64,000 bases of DNA from the NCBI RefSeq assembly GCF_002572525.1, contig NZ_PDBS01000001.1, positions 558,001 through 622,000 of the forward strand, written 5' to 3'. A program made the position numbers and the translations under genes. The stretch is from Natrinema sp. CBA1119 (GTDB taxonomy: Archaea > Halobacteriota > Halobacteria > Halobacteriales > Natrialbaceae). This document shows, in pieces, positions 43,844 to 53,352 of this stretch. The first letter of the stretch is position 1. Every line of letters begins with the position of its first letter. Under the pieces are notes generated by a model. That model searched no databases. It saw nothing but the letters and a program-made list of their open reading frames with translations, and was not told where the DNA came from.

Positions 43844-45529
43844 ATGACTCGGGCGTTTCGTCGTGACGACGCGACATCGACGGGGAGTACCGTGAGCGAA
43901 TCGGACGGGCTGGACACGCTGCTCATCGGCATCGATGCGGGCTGTCTATCGGTGTTCGAACGGCTGTTCGAAGACGATCGAATTCCGGCCATCGAGGGGC
44001 TCTGCTCGGCGGGAGTGGCCGCGCCCCTCGAGTCGCAGATCCCGCCGTGGACGCCGAGCGCCTGGCCGTCGATCTATACCGGCGTCAATCCCGGCAAACA
44101 CGGCGTGGTCGGCTTCGTCGGGTACGACGGGTACGACTGGCACGTGACGAGCAACGACGACGTCCACGAGCATCCGCTGTGGACGCTGCTGGATCGACAC
44201 GACCGCTCGAGCGTCGTCGTCAACGCCCCGGTCACCCACCCGCCGGACGAGTTCGACGGTGCGGTCATCCCGGGATTCCTCGGCCCCGAGGACCCGCCGT
44301 GCCATCCCGACGGGCTCCTCGAGGAGGTCCGCGACGCGATCGGAGAGTATCGCGTCTATCCGAACTACACGCGTGACGACGACTCGCTTTCGGACGACGC
44401 GAAGATCGAGGAGTATCGGAATCTCATCCGAATGCGCGGGGAGGCGTTTCGCTATCTCACCGACGAGTTCGACCCGGACTTCGGGTTCGTCCAGTTCCAG
44501 AAGACGGACACGGTCTTCCACGAGCTCAGCGGCGAGAAACGGCACATCGATCCCGTCTACGAGGCGGCTGACGAACAGATCGCGTCGATCCTCAGGGCCT
44601 GCGATCCGGACCGCGTCTTCCTCGTGAGCGACCACGGGATGGGGTCGTACGACGGCTACGAGTTCCGGATCAACGAGTACCTTCGCGACGTGGGATTCCT
44701 CGAGACGACGACTGGCGGCAAGGGAATGCCGTCCTGGACGCCGATGCGCAGACGCCTGCGCGAGGGCGAGGAGTACGACACGTGGGAGCCGGGAACGGTC
44801 GCACGCGCGGCGTCTGTCGCCGCGCGATTCGGCGTTACCGCCCGGCGGGTCAGGACCGCGCTCGAGCGGGTCGGGCTTGCGGACGTCGCCATCGAGCACG
44901 CGCCGGGTGGAATCACTCGAACGGCGAACGAACAGGTCGACTTTGCCGAATCGGAGGCCTACGTTCGTGCCCGGACCGAACTCGGCGTTCGGATCAATCT
45001 CGAGGGTCGGGAGCCAAACGGCGTCGTTCCACAGGAGGAGTACGAGGAACTCCGAGAGAGCCTCATTCGAATGCTACAGGCCGTCGAGACGCCCGATGGC
45101 GAGCCGTTCTTCGAGACGGTCGCGCCGCGCGAGCAGTACTTCCACGGTGACGAAATCGACGAGACGGTCGACGTCGTCACGATCCCCGCTGACTTCGAAC
45201 ACATGCTCTCCGAGCAGCTGGGCGAGGGCGATTACTTCAGCCCGGCCGAACCCTGGAACCACAAGCTCGACGGGGTCTTCATCGCGGCGGGCGAGGGAAT
45301 CGACGAAGACGCCGCGCTCGAGCGGGCGCACCTCTTCGATGTCGCGCCGACGATCATGGCTGCGATGGGGGTCCCCTACAGCGACCGCATGGACGGCACC
45401 GTCGTCCCCGTCGTCGATTCGGGCGAGTCGACGTCCTATCCGGAGTACGAGGAGGGCGAGGAGACGAACAGACCGGCAGCTGACGGAGACGTGACGGACC
45501 GGCTGGCCGATCTCGGATACATGAACTGA
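43844..45529 (+). CDS. Type I phosphodiesterase/nucleotide pyrophosphatase-like protein
   Basis: A 561-residue alkaline-phosphatase-superfamily protein. Metal and nucleophile motifs are LLIGIDAGCLSVFERLF (near 28-44), PPWTPSAWPSIYTGVNPGKHGVVGF (near 66-90, Thr or Ser nucleophile) and the second metal site VFLVSDHGMGSYDGY (near 260-274). HLFDVAPTIMAAMGV lies near 503-517. It ends in DRLADLGYM, like the tail of the small protein at 3821. There is no signal peptide. The GTG at 43892 is an alternative start that would place the TATAA at 43822-43827 at a more normal distance. The substrate may be a phosphodiester of a glycan or nucleotide. Confidence 0.88.
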   Translation: MTRAFRRDDATSTGSTVSESDGLDTLLIGIDAGCLSVFERLFEDDRIPAIEGLCSAGVAAPLESQIPPWTPSAWPSIYTGVNPGKHGVVGFVGYDGYDWHVTSNDDVHEHPLWTLLDRHDRSSVVVNAPVTHPPDEFDGAVIPGFLGPEDPPCHPDGLLEEVRDAIGEYRVYPNYTRDDDSLSDDAKIEEYRNLIRMRGEAFRYLTDEFDPDFGFVQFQKTDTVFHELSGEKRHIDPVYEAADEQIASILRACDPDRVFLVSDHGMGSYDGYEFRINEYLRDVGFLETTTGGKGMPSWTPMRRRLREGEEYDTWEPGTVARAASVAARFGVTARRVRTALERVGLADVAIEHAPGGITRTANEQVDFAESEAYVRARTELGVRINLEGREPNGVVPQEEYEELRESLIRMLQAVETPDGEPFFETVAPREQYFHGDEIDETVDVVTIPADFEHMLSEQLGEGDYFSPAEPWNHKLDGVFIAAGEGIDEDAALERAHLFDVAPTIMAAMGVPYSDRMDGTVVPVVDSGESTSYPEYEEGEETNRPAADGDVTDRLADLGYMN

Positions 45530-45637
45530 GACGGAGTTCGCCACCCGGACGGTTCGTGATTGTCGACTCGGTCGCGTCTCTCGGTCCTGTATGCCGACGC
45601 TCTGAACGGCGCCGATACTTCCTATCTTTAAACAGCG
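45530..45637. other. Intergenic stretch before the IS605-like end
   Basis: No gene is seen. It includes an A/T-richer run (CCTATCTTTAAACAGCGAG, 45621-45639) just before the hairpin. Confidence 0.35.
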
Positions 45638-45671
45638 AGAGAATCCCGCCGTTTACGGCGGGATGATGTCA
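45638..45671 (+). mobile_element. IS200/IS605-like right-end relic
   Basis: A 9-base stem ATCCCGCCG/CGGCGGGAT with loop TTTA (45643-45664) is preceded by GAGA and followed by GATGTCA. This is the arrangement at the right end of haloarchaeal IS200/IS605-type (TnpB) elements. No tnpA or tnpB gene remains nearby, so it is a solo end. A simple terminator hairpin for the upstream phosphodiesterase gene is the alternative. Confidence 0.5.
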
Positions 45672-45807
45672 CGGAACGGTCCGCTGGAACGGTGTACTGA
45701 CGCACCCGCACGGTGAGTCGCAGGTGCGCCGGCACTGACTGGCAGAATTCGTCTGCTCTACCGAGCCGAGCGGGTCGATTTGGCCTACGACAACCCACTT
45801 ACCCGCG

Positions 45808-45815
45808 TTATAAGT
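45808..45815 (+). promoter_or_regulatory. TATA-like box of the HTH-10 regulator gene
   Basis: TTATAAGT is centred 27 bases before the GTG at 45839, fixing that codon as a leaderless start. Confidence 0.6.
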
Positions 45816-45838
45816 ATGGGTTACTGGGGCCAATATCG

Positions 45839-46522
45839 GTGTACGACATCGATCTCTCAATGGGATTTATCGCAGCGATCCGCCTCGTCCACGACGAGCT
45901 TCCGTTAGTGCCGACGATCGAGCACCGATCGGGCGTGACGCTCCGCTACGAGTACGGAGCGATGACCGGCGAGCAACGCCTCCAGTTCGTCTCCGCATTC
46001 GGCGACGAGCACGAGGCCCTCGAGGAGGTAATGGCTGCGGATCCGACCATCGCGAATGCGACGTGCGTCGCGACGTTCGAGAATCGGTCGATCTATCGCG
46101 TCGTCGTCGAGACCGATCTCGAGATCGTTCCCGATCGCTGTGCCGAAGCCGGCCTGTTCGCCTTTCGAATCACGAGCGCTGAGGGTGGCTGGTGCGCACG
46201 GGTTCATCTCCCCGATCGCGACGTGCTGTCGGCGTTCCGGAGCCAGTGTCTCGATCGGGGCATCTCGTTTCACGTGAACCACCTGTACGACTCGTCGGTC
46301 TCCGACGAGCAGACCTACTTCTTGACCGAACGACAACACGAGATCCTCACGATGGCCTACTACGCCGGCTACTTTGAGGTCCCACGCGGGGCGACGCAGG
46401 ACGATCTCGCTGGTCGGCTCGATATCTCGGATTCGGCGGTCTCCCAGCGGATACGGCGCGCCGTTTCCGAACTGATCGCCGCGACGCTCGAGAACGATCG
46501 CGCGCCAGACGAATACGGATAG
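45839..46522 (+). CDS. HTH-10 (bacterio-opsin activator type) transcriptional regulator
   Basis: A 227-residue regulator of the haloarchaeal bat/HTH-10 family. The N-terminal sensor domain (about 1-150) starts VYDIDLSMGFIAAIRLVHDELPLVPTIE. The DNA-binding domain is at the C-terminus: LTERQHEILTMAYYAGYFEVPRGATQDDLAGRLDISDSAVSQRIRRAVSELIA (about 165-217), the family signature. I chose the GTG at 45839 because a TATA-like box is centred 27 bases upstream and the family N-terminus begins there; the open frame reaches 45713. It may control the surface-glycan genes downstream, but that is inference. Confidence 0.93.
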   Translation: MYDIDLSMGFIAAIRLVHDELPLVPTIEHRSGVTLRYEYGAMTGEQRLQFVSAFGDEHEALEEVMAADPTIANATCVATFENRSIYRVVVETDLEIVPDRCAEAGLFAFRITSAEGGWCARVHLPDRDVLSAFRSQCLDRGISFHVNHLYDSSVSDEQTYFLTERQHEILTMAYYAGYFEVPRGATQDDLAGRLDISDSAVSQRIRRAVSELIAATLENDRAPDEYG

Positions 46523-46813
46523 ATCGGTCGACACTAAATATACTGATAATTGATAATTCACGATAAATAACTGCAGTACAGTATAATGATCAGGTCCGAT
46601 ATCGGCATTTAAAGAGCTGTTAAAGTCCATCTAACGGCGAAGAGTCGTCTGCACCCAGCTAATTCCCGTTCCTAATTGTATGTTGGTCAACCATTTCAAA
46701 AATAGGACTTGTATGCCCCTATCGATAACAGGAATCACATTCTTACTTAAAAGCTTGCTATCCGAATCCATAGATACTGGACCCCATCATCACTCACAAC
46801 GAAGTGACTTTCA
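46523..46813. other. A/T-rich region before the beta-helix gene
   Basis: About 290 bases of unusually A/T-rich sequence, including a short direct repeat (TGATAATTGATAATTC, 46541-46560). No gene is supported. It likely holds the promoter of the exported beta-helix protein. Confidence 0.45.
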
Positions 46814-48463
46814 ATGTCGGATAGAAGTGGTATGCAGCGCTCGAATCGTGACGTTTCTCGTGGCTCTCGGTTAGTCGAGGGGAATGACGGTCAGCCGTCT
46901 TCCGAGGGAGGACCTTCGAAAACACAGTCGAGACGTCGGTTTCTGGGAGGAACAGTGGCGGCATGTGCCGCCGGAATCGGACTGACGTCAACAGCCACCG
47001 CGTCCGCAGATCGGTATGGACACTACTACGACGACTACGCGACCGTCGTGGACGTGACCGAGGCCGGCGCGGACGATACCGGCTCGGAATCGATCACGCC
47101 CGTGCTCGAGAAACTCCGAGATGACGATACACTGCTCGTGTTTCCCGAAGGGGAATACTTCATGGACGAGCAGTTCAGATTCACCGGTTTCGATAACTTC
47201 GGCGTCGTCGGCGAGAACGCGACGCTGGTTCCGGCGGACTTTCACGAGTTCAATGGCCCGCGGTATCGTCTCTTCCGGCTCGGCGTGTCGTCAAGACCCG
47301 GTGGTCGCGTTCGATTCGAAGGGTTCGACGTCGACCAGCGGGCCCCCGACACGGGGATCCGAACGATCGAGACGTACGCCTCCGAGCGCCTCGAAGTGCG
47401 GGACATCACCGTCCACGGCCAACACGATAGCGGGACCTGGGGACCCGGACTGTTCAACATTACCGATCCCGACGGCCGAGGTATCGTCGAACGATTCCGC
47501 GTTCCGGACGGCGCCGCGTGGATCAACAACACCCCGAACGCGGGTAACAACTGGCGTGGACCGATCGGTATCGAGGCCACGCTGAACGAGGGGACGCTCA
47601 CGTTCAAGAATTGTTGGGTCGGGCCGTTCCCGAGCAACGGACTCTACGCGTCGGGCGGCAACGGCAAGATCATCGTCGAGGGCGGCTGGTACTGGGACAG
47701 TAACGGGGCAAACGTTCGCGTCGGCGGCACCCACAGCGAAATTCGGTGGCCGACAGTCGAAATCAAATCGAGTCGACCGGAGGACACGATCCAGCGGGGG
47801 ATTCGGGTCGAAAACGGTCGCGATTTCAAGATTCATGGTGCAGCCGTCAATATCACCTCCCCCATGCCGTCCAGTCACGCGATTTCGGTAATGAACACCT
47901 GTGAGAGCGCCCGTATCGAGAGAACAACGCTCGATATCCGTGGCGAAGACGTGAACCACGGGATCGTCTGCTCACCCGTCTCTGGAGACACGACGATCGT
48001 CGACACGACGATCACCCACGAGGCCTCGGGCGGCTATCCGCTGTGGATACAGGACAGTGACAGCAGCGGACGGGTTCTCGCCGAGTACCTCACGATCGAC
48101 GGGCAGGCGGGCGAGGACGGCGGTTTCCGCGACGGAATTCGCTGCGAACGGGACAACTGCCGATTCAACGTCGTCGACATCAAGCAACAGGGTCGCGCCG
48201 GTGTGGACCGGAACGCGATCGTCAACACGAGTGCGGACCTGACGGTCTACCGATCCAACCTGCGTGCCAGCAAGTATCCGTACATCGATATCGGCTCCGG
48301 ATCCCTCGTTCTCGATTCGGACCTCGAATCGTCGTCCGGTCTCGAGGCCGCCTGTCTCTACGCGTCGTGTGATAGCCCGGCGTTCAAGGACAACAGACTG
48401 GTCAACGGGATCCGTAACTTCGGTGCGAGCGACGTCACGACCTGGAAGAACACGTACCAGTAG
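46814..48463 (+). CDS. Tat-exported right-handed beta-helix protein
   Basis: A 549-residue secreted protein. The Tat signal is SRRRFLGGTVAACAAGIGLTSTATASA (about residues 39-65), preceded by an unusually long polar N-terminus of 38 residues. There is no lipobox, so it is probably released or loosely attached. The body has parallel beta-helix repeats as in pectate-lyase-fold proteins, with many short strands such as TLTFKNCWVGPF, KIIVEGGWYWDS, ARIERTTLDIRG and TTIVDTTITHEA (about 240-460), and a C-terminal cap. Proteins of this type bind or cleave polysaccharides. No catalytic triad can be identified. It opens the glycan region. Confidence 0.88.
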   Translation: MSDRSGMQRSNRDVSRGSRLVEGNDGQPSSEGGPSKTQSRRRFLGGTVAACAAGIGLTSTATASADRYGHYYDDYATVVDVTEAGADDTGSESITPVLEKLRDDDTLLVFPEGEYFMDEQFRFTGFDNFGVVGENATLVPADFHEFNGPRYRLFRLGVSSRPGGRVRFEGFDVDQRAPDTGIRTIETYASERLEVRDITVHGQHDSGTWGPGLFNITDPDGRGIVERFRVPDGAAWINNTPNAGNNWRGPIGIEATLNEGTLTFKNCWVGPFPSNGLYASGGNGKIIVEGGWYWDSNGANVRVGGTHSEIRWPTVEIKSSRPEDTIQRGIRVENGRDFKIHGAAVNITSPMPSSHAISVMNTCESARIERTTLDIRGEDVNHGIVCSPVSGDTTIVDTTITHEASGGYPLWIQDSDSSGRVLAEYLTIDGQAGEDGGFRDGIRCERDNCRFNVVDIKQQGRAGVDRNAIVNTSADLTVYRSNLRASKYPYIDIGSGSLVLDSDLESSSGLEAACLYASCDSPAFKDNRLVNGIRNFGASDVTTWKNTYQ

Positions 48464-48727
48464 TCGGCGACGCGCGGCCGCTATTGGTATCCGTTTTCCG
48501 TCGATTCTTCTCCCCGTTCTCCCGTTTCTTCATCGCTGACTCTCGCCATTTCTCCGTTGCGCATCCACAACTATATCTCCGTGAATACGGCTCTCGAGGC
48601 CATTTAGCCCCCGTATAATAACGCCACGCTGTGGACACCGTCTTCGTACAGTGAGTACGTCGGATCGTGACCGATCGTCGGCAGGGATGGCTGTCGATTG
48701 GCAGCTCGAAGGAATCAGGGGGAAACC
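48464..48727. other. Intergenic region before the flippase
   Basis: About 260 bases with no supported gene. It contains the flippase promoter; no clear TATA box at a leaderless distance is seen. Confidence 0.35.
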
Positions 48728-50350
48728 GTGAACAGGAGTATTACGAGCGGCGTCGTCTCGGTCGTCAGCGCGAAAATCGTCGCACTGGTCGTCACTGCGC
48801 TTTCGACGCCGCTGCTGTACCGATTTCTCGGTGCGTCGGCGTTCGGCGAGTACGCGTTTTTGCTGTCCATCTTCGCGATCTACATGATCTTCGTCAGTTC
48901 GGGGATCACGGACGGTGTCCGAAAGTTCCTCGCCGAGGACCGCACTGTGGCGAACTGGAGCGAACACGTCGTCGGCTTTTATTTCCGGCTGGCGATCTTG
49001 CTGGCCGGTCTCGGGGCGCTCCTGCTGGTACTCGCGACCAAGTTCGGGCTCGTCGGCTTCGCCTTCGGCTCCGAGCTGACGATCTACTTCTACGTCCTCG
49101 CGGCGCTCGTTATTACGGCACAGTTCCGTGACTTCGGACGGAAGACGCTCATGGGGTTCGGCCTCGAGCGATACTCGGAACCGCTCAAGGTTCTCGACAA
49201 AGTTGGCTTCGTCGCAGTCGCAATCCCGCTAACCTACCTCGGCGTCGGTGTGATGGGCGCGCTCGCAGGGCATCTGTTCGCGAGTCTCCTCGTCGGCGTG
49301 GTCGGACTCCTCCTCGTTCACCGACGGATTTCGCTGTCGTCCGTCTTCTCTAGCCCGACAGAACGGTTTCCCCGGACGGAGATGCTCACGTTCAACTCGA
49401 TGAGCATTGCGCTGATTTTCCTGATGATGTCGCTCTATCACATCGATATCATCATGCTCAACCGGTTTCAGTCGGATTCGGCGGTCGGTAACTACAAGGC
49501 AGCGCTGACGATCGCCGAGTTCCTCTGGTTCGTCCCGATGGCGATCCAGACGGTGTTCGTCCACTCGACATCAGAGCTGTGGTCGCAGAACCGCTATCAA
49601 AAGATTTCGGAACTCGTCTCTCGGACGACGCGCTATACGTTTCTGCTGACGGCCGTCATGGCCGTCGGACTCGCGGCGCTGGCAGACGTCGCCGTCCCGA
49701 TCTACTTCGGTGCTGAGGCCGAACCGGCGATCACGCCCCTGTTGCTGTTGCTCCCCGGCGCGCTCGGGTTCGCGATCGCGCGACCGATTCTCGCGGTCTC
49801 ACAGGGGGAAGGAACGCTTCGGTATCCGGTCATAGCCACCGGCGGCGCGGCTCTGGTCAACCTGGTGCTCAACCTCGCCCTTATTCCACCGTTTGGAATG
49901 CGAGGCGCGGCCGTCGCGACCAGCATCGGATACGGGTCGATGTTCGTCTTCCACTGCTGGAGCGCCCGACTCGTCGGCTTCGACCCACTCGCGGATGCCC
50001 GGCTCAGTCGGGCAGCACTGACAACGCTCCTGGCAGCCGTCCCTATCGTTGCCCTCTCGACGGCAATCACGAATCCGTGGATTGCGCTCGCAGTCGTTCC
50101 ACCCGTCGGGTTCGGAATCTTCATCACGTTCGCCTTGCTGGTCGGAGCGATCGATATAGCAGAACCGTTCGAGATACTGTCCCTATTTCCCGATCCGATC
50201 GGCGCGAAAGCGGACGGCATTACCACCCGTCTCGTGAACAGAGAGACCGACGGCTCGGGCCGTAACTGGTTGCAGAGTCTGCTGTTCCTCGCTGGACTGT
50301 CGTTGTTACTCTCGGGGCTCGCGTTCGGGATCCTTGATCCCGGAATGTGA
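48728..50350 (+). CDS. Polysaccharide/lipid-linked oligosaccharide flippase
   Basis: A 540-residue MATE-like (Wzx/AglR type) flippase with about 14 transmembrane helices. Family stretches are the N-terminus NRSITSGVVSVVSAKIVALVVTAL, FLGASAFGEYAFLLSIFAIYMIFVSSGI (near 35-62), HIDIIMLNRFQSDSAVGNYKAALTIAE (near 240-266), and LPGALGFAIARPILAVSQGEGTLRYP (near 340-365). The GTG at 48728 (VNRSITSG) was chosen; the frame opens only with a TTG ten codons upstream. It likely translocates a lipid-linked glycan across the membrane. It sits amid genes for exported glycan-processing proteins. Confidence 0.92.
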   Translation: MNRSITSGVVSVVSAKIVALVVTALSTPLLYRFLGASAFGEYAFLLSIFAIYMIFVSSGITDGVRKFLAEDRTVANWSEHVVGFYFRLAILLAGLGALLLVLATKFGLVGFAFGSELTIYFYVLAALVITAQFRDFGRKTLMGFGLERYSEPLKVLDKVGFVAVAIPLTYLGVGVMGALAGHLFASLLVGVVGLLLVHRRISLSSVFSSPTERFPRTEMLTFNSMSIALIFLMMSLYHIDIIMLNRFQSDSAVGNYKAALTIAEFLWFVPMAIQTVFVHSTSELWSQNRYQKISELVSRTTRYTFLLTAVMAVGLAALADVAVPIYFGAEAEPAITPLLLLLPGALGFAIARPILAVSQGEGTLRYPVIATGGAALVNLVLNLALIPPFGMRGAAVATSIGYGSMFVFHCWSARLVGFDPLADARLSRAALTTLLAAVPIVALSTAITNPWIALAVVPPVGFGIFITFALLVGAIDIAEPFEILSLFPDPIGAKADGITTRLVNRETDGSGRNWLQSLLFLAGLSLLLSGLAFGILDPGM

Positions 50351-50359
50351 CAGTCTCCT

Positions 50360-50644
50360 CGCCGTAAACGGAGGGAGCAATGCTCCCTCACGCAGTCGAG
50401 CGTAGCCCGACGACTGCGAGGCGTCCCCTCATGGAGAATACCAGTCAGTCGTCGTCTCCAGACTCGTCGGTTCCAACCGGCTGCCCGAGACCTTCGGTTT
50501 GGTGAACGCAAAGAAAGAGTTCCAACTCTGTAACCCCCGTGAGCGTCATCTACAAGGGCTTCTCGCTCGTCTCACAGTGAGCCGTGGCTGTGTTACGGAA
50601 ATGCGAGGAGAAAACCCCGTCCAGAAGGGCGGAGAGGATGTCAA
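50360..50644. mobile_element. IS200/IS605-like deletion derivative (PATE-like)
   Basis: The region begins with CGCCGTAAACG and a hairpin GAGGGAGC-AAT-GCTCCCTC (50371-50389). It ends with CCGTCC-AGAA-GGGCGG (50617-50632), followed by GAGGATGTCAA, the pattern of a haloarchaeal IS200/IS605 right end. In between there is no intact transposase. Short palindrome-associated derivatives of this kind are known in haloarchaea. Borders are approximate. Confidence 0.45.
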
Positions 50645-50726
50645 TGTGACTGACTGGCAACACAAGCAGAACTTCGGGCTGTTCAGCGGTCGATGGAGAC
50701 ACTCCTCGAGCCACCATCGGTCCACG

Positions 50727-51992
50727 TTACGATTCTAACAGGTCGGTCGCGCTCACGACCTCGACGTTCTGCCCGTCGATGTACTCGAGGACGCGTTCGA
50801 ACTCGCGTTCACTGATGCCGTCTTCGGTCCCGATATAATCGAACTGCAACACCGCGAGCTGGCCGTACTTGGCGGCGTAGTCGACGTACGTTTTCGTCTC
50901 GTCTCCGGCACCGCCGGCGAAGAATCCCACGTTGTAGGGGTCGGTGAGCGCCAGCCCGTTCGGACCGCCGCCGAACCGAAACGCCTGTTCGTGGTGTTCC
51001 TCGACGAGGTCGCGAGCGGTCGGGCTGAGCACGTTCCGCGGGGTGATAAAGTGCTTCGCGCCGTCCTCGAAGCCGCGGCTCTCGAGATACAGTTTCGTGT
51101 CTCGAATCATCCGCGCTTGCTCTTTAGAGGGGTATTCGTGGAGGAAGTGAGCGCCGGTTCGCGGCCGGGCCGCCATGTCCCAGCCCGCGTCGCTCAGTTC
51201 CTCGAGCCTGTCGATCGTGAGCCGATCGCCCTGCCCGACTGCTTCGGGCATGACCGCTTCGACGCCCGCGTAGCCGTAGGTATCCATCCGTTCGAAGGCC
51301 TCCGCGTAGTGGCTCTCGAACATCCCGTCGAACAGGAGCATTACCTTGCCCGTTGCCGGACGATCGACGACGCGAAGGTCATCGACCTGGCAGTCGATCG
51401 AGCCGGACGTGTCACCGCGCCGGCGAGCGGTCAGTCGAATCTCACTGACGTCCGTCAAATCCGGCTCCCCCTCGATCTGACCGGTGCCGAAGTCGACGCG
51501 TACCCATCGATCGGACGGTCCGATGAGCGTTCGTTGCAGCACGTACGCGTTTCGCGAGTTCGGTGCGAACAGCTCGAGCGAGAGCCGGAGCTGTTCGCGG
51601 CCGGTGAACTTCACGGCGAGCGAGAGGTTCGAACCGCGCAGGTCCAATCCGTCGACGGCCTTGTAGATCGCCGCGTGCTCCGTGTCCTCGCTCGCGGTGA
51701 GGCGAGCCGACTGCGATCCGCCGTACGGATCGTCGGTCCCGGCCTCGAGGGTGCCGCCGTCGATCATCGCGATCCAGTCGTTGAGGGACTCGAAGTCATC
51801 GATCGATTCCCCAGGAAGCGCCGGCAGTCCGTCAGTGCCCGACTGACCGTCGTCTCCGTTCGGCGTCGACCCCGCCGGCGACGAGGTATCGTTGCCACGC
51901 CACTCCCGCAACTGAGAGAGACAACCGGAGAGTCCGAGCGTTCCAGCCGCTGCAACGGTCGTCACAAACGATCGTCGGTTTCTGTTCGTCAT
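50727..51992 (-). CDS. Tat-lipoprotein polysaccharide deacetylase-like protein
   Basis: A 421-residue surface protein. The signal NRRSFVTTVAAAGTLGLSGC has twin arginines and a lipobox cysteine near residue 24. Residues about 60-200 form a beta-sandwich, probably carbohydrate-binding (AIYKAVDGLDLRGSNLSLAVKFTG, VRVDFGTGQIEG). The C-terminal part (about 215-420) has a polysaccharide-deacetylase (NodB) outline: VMLLFDGMFESHYAEAFERMD in place of the usual TFDDG strand, then GWDMAARPRTGAHFLHEY. The canonical Asp-Asp pair is reduced to one Asp, so activity may be weak or altered. The TATA-like box (TGTATAAG, 52023-52030, minus strand) supports the start; GTG 51995 is one codon further. Confidence 0.85.
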   Translation of the reverse strand: MTNRNRRSFVTTVAAAGTLGLSGCLSQLREWRGNDTSSPAGSTPNGDDGQSGTDGLPALPGESIDDFESLNDWIAMIDGGTLEAGTDDPYGGSQSARLTASEDTEHAAIYKAVDGLDLRGSNLSLAVKFTGREQLRLSLELFAPNSRNAYVLQRTLIGPSDRWVRVDFGTGQIEGEPDLTDVSEIRLTARRRGDTSGSIDCQVDDLRVVDRPATGKVMLLFDGMFESHYAEAFERMDTYGYAGVEAVMPEAVGQGDRLTIDRLEELSDAGWDMAARPRTGAHFLHEYPSKEQARMIRDTKLYLESRGFEDGAKHFITPRNVLSPTARDLVEEHHEQAFRFGGGPNGLALTDPYNVGFFAGGAGDETKTYVDYAAKYGQLAVLQFDYIGTEDGISEREFERVLEYIDGQNVEVVSATDLLES

Positions 51993-52227
51993 CACCCACG
52001 TCGACGGATCGTTTGATCTTTCTTATACAGTTGTTAGCCGGCCCCTGTCAACCGATGAGACCGATCGGCTGTCCCCGGACGACGACCGGTTGCTGCAGCT
52101 CTACCGATTCGCCTCAGCGTGTCGGTACCGACGGCGCTGCGTGCACGCCACCGCGAGAGACGATACCGACGGCCAACGGCGTTTATCCACGTGATAATAA
52201 ACCGATCGGGAGAGGTACGACCGGTAA
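51993..52227. promoter_or_regulatory. Divergent promoter region between deacetylase and glycosyltransferase genes
   Basis: About 235 bases between two divergent starts. It contains TGTATAAG (minus strand, 52023-52030) about 30 bases before the deacetylase start. For the glycosyltransferase, TGATAATAAA (52191-52200) lies 28-37 bases before the ATG at 52228, as expected for a leaderless promoter. No gene is seen. Confidence 0.45.
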
Positions 52228-53202
52228 ATGACTCGAGTCAGCGTCATCATCCCGACGTACAACAGAGCGGCGACGCTTGGACGCGCGATCGACAGCGCGC
52301 TCGAACAGACAATCGACGACCTCGAGGTCGTCGTGGTCGACGACGGTTCGACCGACGACACCGAGTCAGTGCTGGCCGGGTACGAGGATCCGCGAGTTCG
52401 GACGATCATCCACGCGACCAACCAGGGTGCAAACGTCGCCCGGAACACGGGACTCGAACACGTACGCGGGGAGTACGTCGCCTTCCTCGACTCGGACGAC
52501 GTCTGGCACCCCGCGAAACTCGAGCGCCAGCTCGCGGCCCTCGAAGACCGCTCGAGCATCTGGGTCGGGGCCTACTGTGACACGACGTACGATCTGTCGG
52601 GAACGAGCGGCTGGCTCCGGTCGACCGCCGCGTCCGCGCTCGCTCGAGGGGACGACGATCCCACGAAAGAGGGCGGCGAGGAGCTGGTCGGTGAGATCCT
52701 TGCGGACAATGTCCAGCCCGGAGCCGGTTCGACGCTGCTCGTCCGCACGGCGGTCGCCAGGGACGCCGGCGGTTTCGACGAGGAACTGGATCGGTTTCAG
52801 GACCCGGAGTTCTGTCTACGCGTTCTCGAGCAGGGGAAGCTCGCCTGTGTCGACGACGTTCTCGTCCACCGTGACGATACCGGCCACCCATCAGCCGACG
52901 TCATTAAAAACGCGAGCAGGCAGTATCTCTCGGCGTACGAAGACGAGGTCGAACGCTTCGAGAACGAGGGGTATGAGATTCGCTCGAGCCACGAACTCAT
53001 CCTCGCGAAGCGATACCTCGCAGAGGGACGATTCCTGCGAGGGGCGTGGCACTTGCGGAACGCCGCCACGTCGCCGCGGTCGTACCCCGGTATCTGCTGG
53101 GTCACCGGCACCGGGGTTCGACGGCGACCGCTTCCAGTCGTTTTCACCCTCGGCTTCCTGCTTGTCGCTCTCATATTCGGTCAGCGCGCACGTTCTCAGT
53201 GA
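52228..53202 (+). CDS. Family 2 glycosyltransferase
   Basis: A 324-residue inverting glycosyltransferase of the GT-A fold, using a nucleotide-sugar donor. The N-terminal strands RVSVIIPTYNRAATLGRAIDSALEQT (3-28) and LEVVVVDDGSTDDTESVL (near 32-49) bind the nucleotide. The metal-binding DxD is FLDSDDVWHP (near 90). Residues to about 260 complete the domain. A hydrophobic tail (PLPVVFTLGFLLVALIFG, about 299-316) suggests attachment to the membrane. It belongs with the glycan genes nearby. Confidence 0.94.
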   Translation: MTRVSVIIPTYNRAATLGRAIDSALEQTIDDLEVVVVDDGSTDDTESVLAGYEDPRVRTIIHATNQGANVARNTGLEHVRGEYVAFLDSDDVWHPAKLERQLAALEDRSSIWVGAYCDTTYDLSGTSGWLRSTAASALARGDDDPTKEGGEELVGEILADNVQPGAGSTLLVRTAVARDAGGFDEELDRFQDPEFCLRVLEQGKLACVDDVLVHRDDTGHPSADVIKNASRQYLSAYEDEVERFENEGYEIRSSHELILAKRYLAEGRFLRGAWHLRNAATSPRSYPGICWVTGTGVRRRPLPVVFTLGFLLVALIFGQRARSQ

Positions 53203-53352
53203 ACGCGCCCGTTCGCGGCCGATCGTTTTCGATTCGGGACGAGCGCAGCGTGCGCGTTCTCTCGACGCGAACCATTGCAGAACCGAAACGGATCCGTTTT
53301 CATCGGTTATCGCACCTGTAGTAAAGCCGACCGCAACCGACGGGCCGGACGG

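Noticed and set aside
45643-45664. Simple intrinsic terminator of the phosphodiesterase gene
   Set aside because: The hairpin is followed by GATGTCA rather than a T-run, and the flanks match IS200/IS605-like right ends; termination as a side effect cannot be excluded.
50499-50738. Small gene downstream of the flippase
   Set aside because: The translation has no domain or acidic bias and spans the IS200/IS605-like right end, so it is probably relic sequence.
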